From NCBI GenBank assembly GCA_903823115.1, contig CAIJRN010000049.1, positions 1 to 64,000 of the forward strand: a DNA stretch of 64,000 bases, in the 5' to 3' direction. Of this stretch, positions 61,960 through 64,000 are shown piece after piece. A program made the position numbers and the translations under genes. The DNA is from an uncultured cyanobacterium (GTDB taxonomy: Bacteria; Cyanobacteriota; Cyanobacteriia; PCC-6307; Cyanobiaceae). Below the pieces are notes generated by a model, which had not been told where the DNA came from, did not search any database, and worked only from the letters and a program-made list of their open reading frames with translations. How positions within the stretch are numbered: position 1 is the first letter of the stretch; each line of letters opens with the position of its first letter.

Positions 61960-63530
61960 ACCAACTCCTCCACCTCTTCCCCCAGCTCCGCCAGGATCGC
62001 CCGCAGATCCTCCAACGCCCCTTCCAGCTCCACCATCGCCTCCTGGGCCAACACCGCCGGTTCCGGCAAGTCGGCGCCATCTTCGGCAGAATCATCCTTC
62101 AGCCAGGCCAAATCGAGGCTGTCGCCCCGGGCGGCGATCTCCTCGCGGCTGAAGCACTGCCAGCGGCCTTCCGGCCCCGTGGCCGTACGCGGCGCCAGCC
62201 CCAGGGGATCGGAGCCATAGGCCGCTTCAAACGCTGCAAAATGCTCGCGGGTGAGCGGGGTGCGCTTGCCGAAGGCAGGCATGTTGGCCCGCAGGTCATA
62301 CACCCACACCGCTGCGGTGTTACCCCGATCGCTGCTGCCGCGGGTGAAGAACAGCACATTGGTCTTTACACCCTGGGCGTAGAAGATGCCGGTGGGCAGG
62401 CGCAGGATCGTGTGCAGGTTGCACTTGTCCATCAGGTCCTCGCGGATCTGTTTGCCCACGTTGCCCTCGAACAGCACGTTGTCCGGCAGCACCACCGCTG
62501 CCCTCCCTCCAGGTTTCAAGGCCCGGTAGATGTGTTGTAGGAAGCAGAACTGCTTGTTGCTGGTGGGGAAGAGAAAATCTCCCCGGCTGGGTAAACCGCC
62601 GCCCTTCTTAGTGCCGAATGGTGGATTGGTGAGAATAAGGGTAGCCGGCGGCAGAGGGGCGACATCTTCAGTACTCAGCGTATCGCCGTAGAGGATTCCG
62701 TATTCCTTAGGCTTTGAATCCAGCCCATGCAGCATCAAGTTCATCAGCGCCAGGCGGTGCGTGTCCTGTACGTGCTCCATGCCGTAAAACGTGTGTTCGT
62801 AGAACTGCTTCTGCTGTTTCTCATCCAGCAGGCTCGGATCCTGGTGATCACAGATCCAACGCTGCGCCGCGATTAAAAAGCCGCCGGTGCCGGCAGCCGG
62901 ATCCTGGATCACGTCCCCCAGCTTCGGCTGCATCACCGCCACCATCGCGTCGATCAGCGGCCGGGGCGTGAAGTATTGGCCGGCGCCGGATTTCTTCTCC
63001 TCGGCATTTTTCTGCAGCAGCCCCTCATAGAGATCACCCAAGCCCTCCTCGCGAGCGCTGTACCAATCCAACTTGTCGATCTCGTCAACCAGCTTTTTCA
63101 GCGTGGTTGGTTTCTTGATGAAGGTGCTGGCGTTGGAGTAAATCTCTGTCACGATTGGCGAGACAGGATTGGCTTGTTCTTCTTCAGCCCCTTCTTCGCT
63201 GATGTCAGCTTGTGTCACTCCCTCTTCGTTATCCTCGGAACTCTCCTTTTCAGAGTCGTCATTCTCTCCTGTGCTCTGTGATGAGCTGCCCAGCTTCAGA
63301 AGCAGCTCCTTGTAGTGGTTGAACTGGCTGAGGCCCGACAGGGTCTCAAGTACATCCCAGCGCCATTCCGGCGGAATCCCCTGCTCCCGAGCAGTTTCCT
63401 TGGCCATCTTCAGGAACAACAGATAAGTGAGCTCGCTCACGTACTGGTGATAGGTCACCCCGTCGTCCTTCAGCACATTGCAGAGGTTCCAGAGCTTGGC
63501 AACGATGTCGTGGGTTGTGGTTCCTGCCAT
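61956..63530 (-). CDS. hsdM: Type I restriction-modification methyltransferase HsdM
   Basis: A 524-residue adenine methyltransferase from MAGTTTHDIVAKLWNLCNVL. SAM-binding motif I is DPAAGTGGFL (210-219) and catalytic NPPF is at 302-305; the N-terminal HsdM domain covers about 1-150. Residues about 84-121 form a strongly acidic low-complexity insert (ENDDSEKESSEDNEEG...) not usual in HsdM. It overlaps vapC upstream by 1 bp and hsdS downstream by 4 bp. No hsdR is visible in the window; it may lie to the right, beyond the vapBC pair. Confidence 0.93.
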   Translation of the reverse strand: MAGTTTHDIVAKLWNLCNVLKDDGVTYHQYVSELTYLLFLKMAKETAREQGIPPEWRWDVLETLSGLSQFNHYKELLLKLGSSSQSTGENDDSEKESSEDNEEGVTQADISEEGAEEEQANPVSPIVTEIYSNASTFIKKPTTLKKLVDEIDKLDWYSAREEGLGDLYEGLLQKNAEEKKSGAGQYFTPRPLIDAMVAVMQPKLGDVIQDPAAGTGGFLIAAQRWICDHQDPSLLDEKQQKQFYEHTFYGMEHVQDTHRLALMNLMLHGLDSKPKEYGILYGDTLSTEDVAPLPPATLILTNPPFGTKKGGGLPSRGDFLFPTSNKQFCFLQHIYRALKPGGRAAVVLPDNVLFEGNVGKQIREDLMDKCNLHTILRLPTGIFYAQGVKTNVLFFTRGSSDRGNTAAVWVYDLRANMPAFGKRTPLTREHFAAFEAAYGSDPLGLAPRTATGPEGRWQCFSREEIAARGDSLDLAWLKDDSAEDGADLPEPAVLAQEAMVELEGALEDLRAILAELGEEVEELV

Positions 63531-63928
63531 CACCAGGCCTCCAGCTGCAATTCGGCCACGTTGGCAAAGGCCTGATCCGCCGTCACCAGGGCGCAGCCCT
63601 CGCTCAGGGCATGGCTGGCAATCAGCAGGTCCATCGCCGCCACAGGCTTGCCATGGCGTTCGAGATCGGCGCGCAGCCGGCCGTAGATCCTCGTGCACGC
63701 TTCCGACCAGGGCAGGATCTCCAGGGTCTCGAGGGTGGCCTCCGCCAGCTCTTTCAGCCGCGTCGCCGCCGGCTGCTTTTCCAGCCCGTAGCGGATCTCG
63801 GCCGCCACAATCGCCGACAGGCAACAACGTTGCTCCCGCACCCAGGCATCCAGGCGTGGCGAGCGTCGTTTGAGAAAGGCGCTCATGGCGTTGGTATCAA
63901 GCATCAACCTCTCGTTCCCCGCAGCCAT
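63530..63928 (-). CDS. VapC PIN-domain toxin
   Basis: A 132-residue PIN nuclease from MAAGNERLMLDTNAMSAFLK. Conserved acidic residues are in MLDTNAMSAF, AAEIRYGLEK, AAMDLLIASHALS and LVTADQAF. The start overlaps the VapB stop (TGATG) and its own stop overlaps the hsdM start (TGATG). A TA pair is thus embedded at the head of the hsdMS operon, which could stabilise the restriction genes. Confidence 0.9.
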   Translation of the reverse strand: MAAGNERLMLDTNAMSAFLKRRSPRLDAWVREQRCCLSAIVAAEIRYGLEKQPAATRLKELAEATLETLEILPWSEACTRIYGRLRADLERHGKPVAAMDLLIASHALSEGCALVTADQAFANVAELQLEAW

Positions 63929-63999
63929 CAGGGGAAGTCCACCGGTTCGGCAGGTCGGGTGTCATGCAACCCCTCGAAAAACGCATCCAGTTCGGCCTG
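63928..63999 (-). CDS. VapB antitoxin, C-terminal end (5' outside window)
   Basis: Only the final 23 residues are visible, QAELDAFFEGLHDTRPAEPV then DFP and a stop. The aromatic/acidic tail, the position and the TGATG overlap with vapC identify it as the partner antitoxin. The DNA-binding domain lies beyond the right edge. Confidence 0.7.
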   Translation of the reverse strand, partial: QAELDAFFEGLHDTRPAEPVDFP

Positions 64000-64000
64000 G

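Noticed and set aside
63530..63999. Possible in-frame VapB-VapC fusion at the right edge
   Set aside because: Careful reading shows a TGA at 63928-63930 ending VapB and overlapping the vapC ATG, so these are two separate genes.

Overview
The window is GC-rich, densely packed chromosomal DNA from a unicellular picocyanobacterium of the Cyanobium/Synechococcus type. The evidence is chlH (Mg-chelatase subunit H), a high-light-inducible protein, a CGLD27-family protein, a UbiH-like quinone hydroxylase and many small cyanobacteria-restricted families (DUF4912, DUF3038, DUF4335, DUF2949, DUF3386, DUF3318, DUF6447, Nif11). No rRNA, CRISPR array, transposase or integrase was seen. One tRNA, the initiator tRNA-Met, is present at 30695-30771.

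Positions 1 to about 36,600 are mostly core genome: nucleotide salvage (apt), lysine/diaminopimelate synthesis (dapB), chlorophyll synthesis (chlH), folate (folP), glycolysis/Calvin cycle (tpiA), pyrimidine/arginine (carB), ribosome silencing (rsfS), an asparaginase, an ABC exporter, and a three-gene ABC importer (20725-23490). At 30959-34862 lies an arsenic cluster. A divergent operator sits between arsR-acr3 and a GAPDH-arsJ pair, giving both arsenite efflux and the arsenate route through 1-arseno-3-phosphoglycerate. The most unusual core gene is apt (4925-5794): an in-frame Calx-beta-like domain of about 110 residues is inserted between two halves of an otherwise normal adenine phosphoribosyltransferase.

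Positions 36,600-42,800 hold accessory and cell-envelope genes: a lysozyme-inhibitor-like secreted protein, a UshA-type 5'-nucleotidase, a glyoxalase-fold protein and an AT-richer orphan.

Positions 42,800-55,330 are the striking part. Eight degenerate copies (A-H) of one HNH-endonuclease/HIT fusion gene, all on the + strand, alternate with small toxin-antitoxin (TA) modules, nearly all on the - strand: HEPN/MNT, ParE-type (three), a BrnT-like pair, TacAT (GNAT/DUF1778), VapBC and BrnTA. Several TA stop codons lie within a few bases of the point where the neighbouring HNH-HIT copy breaks off, and several copies start behind a similar C-rich leader. The copies also carry short hairpin inserts (about 20-40 nt) present in some copies and absent at the same site in others. 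This resembles small dispersed mobile repeats caught by filled-site/empty-site comparison. Two direct copies of a '123-residue ORF + brnT' module bracket the array.

Positions 53,600-64,000 continue as a defence island: an EVE-like/HNH endonuclease (candidate modification-dependent restriction), a nuclease-helicase pair resembling Hachiman/AbpAB, a type I hsdM-hsdS pair without hsdR in view, and a vapBC pair running off the right edge. The overall reading is a core segment joined to a TA and defence island that has grown by local duplication and is now partly decayed. TA genes are retained while the HNH-HIT sequence between them erodes.
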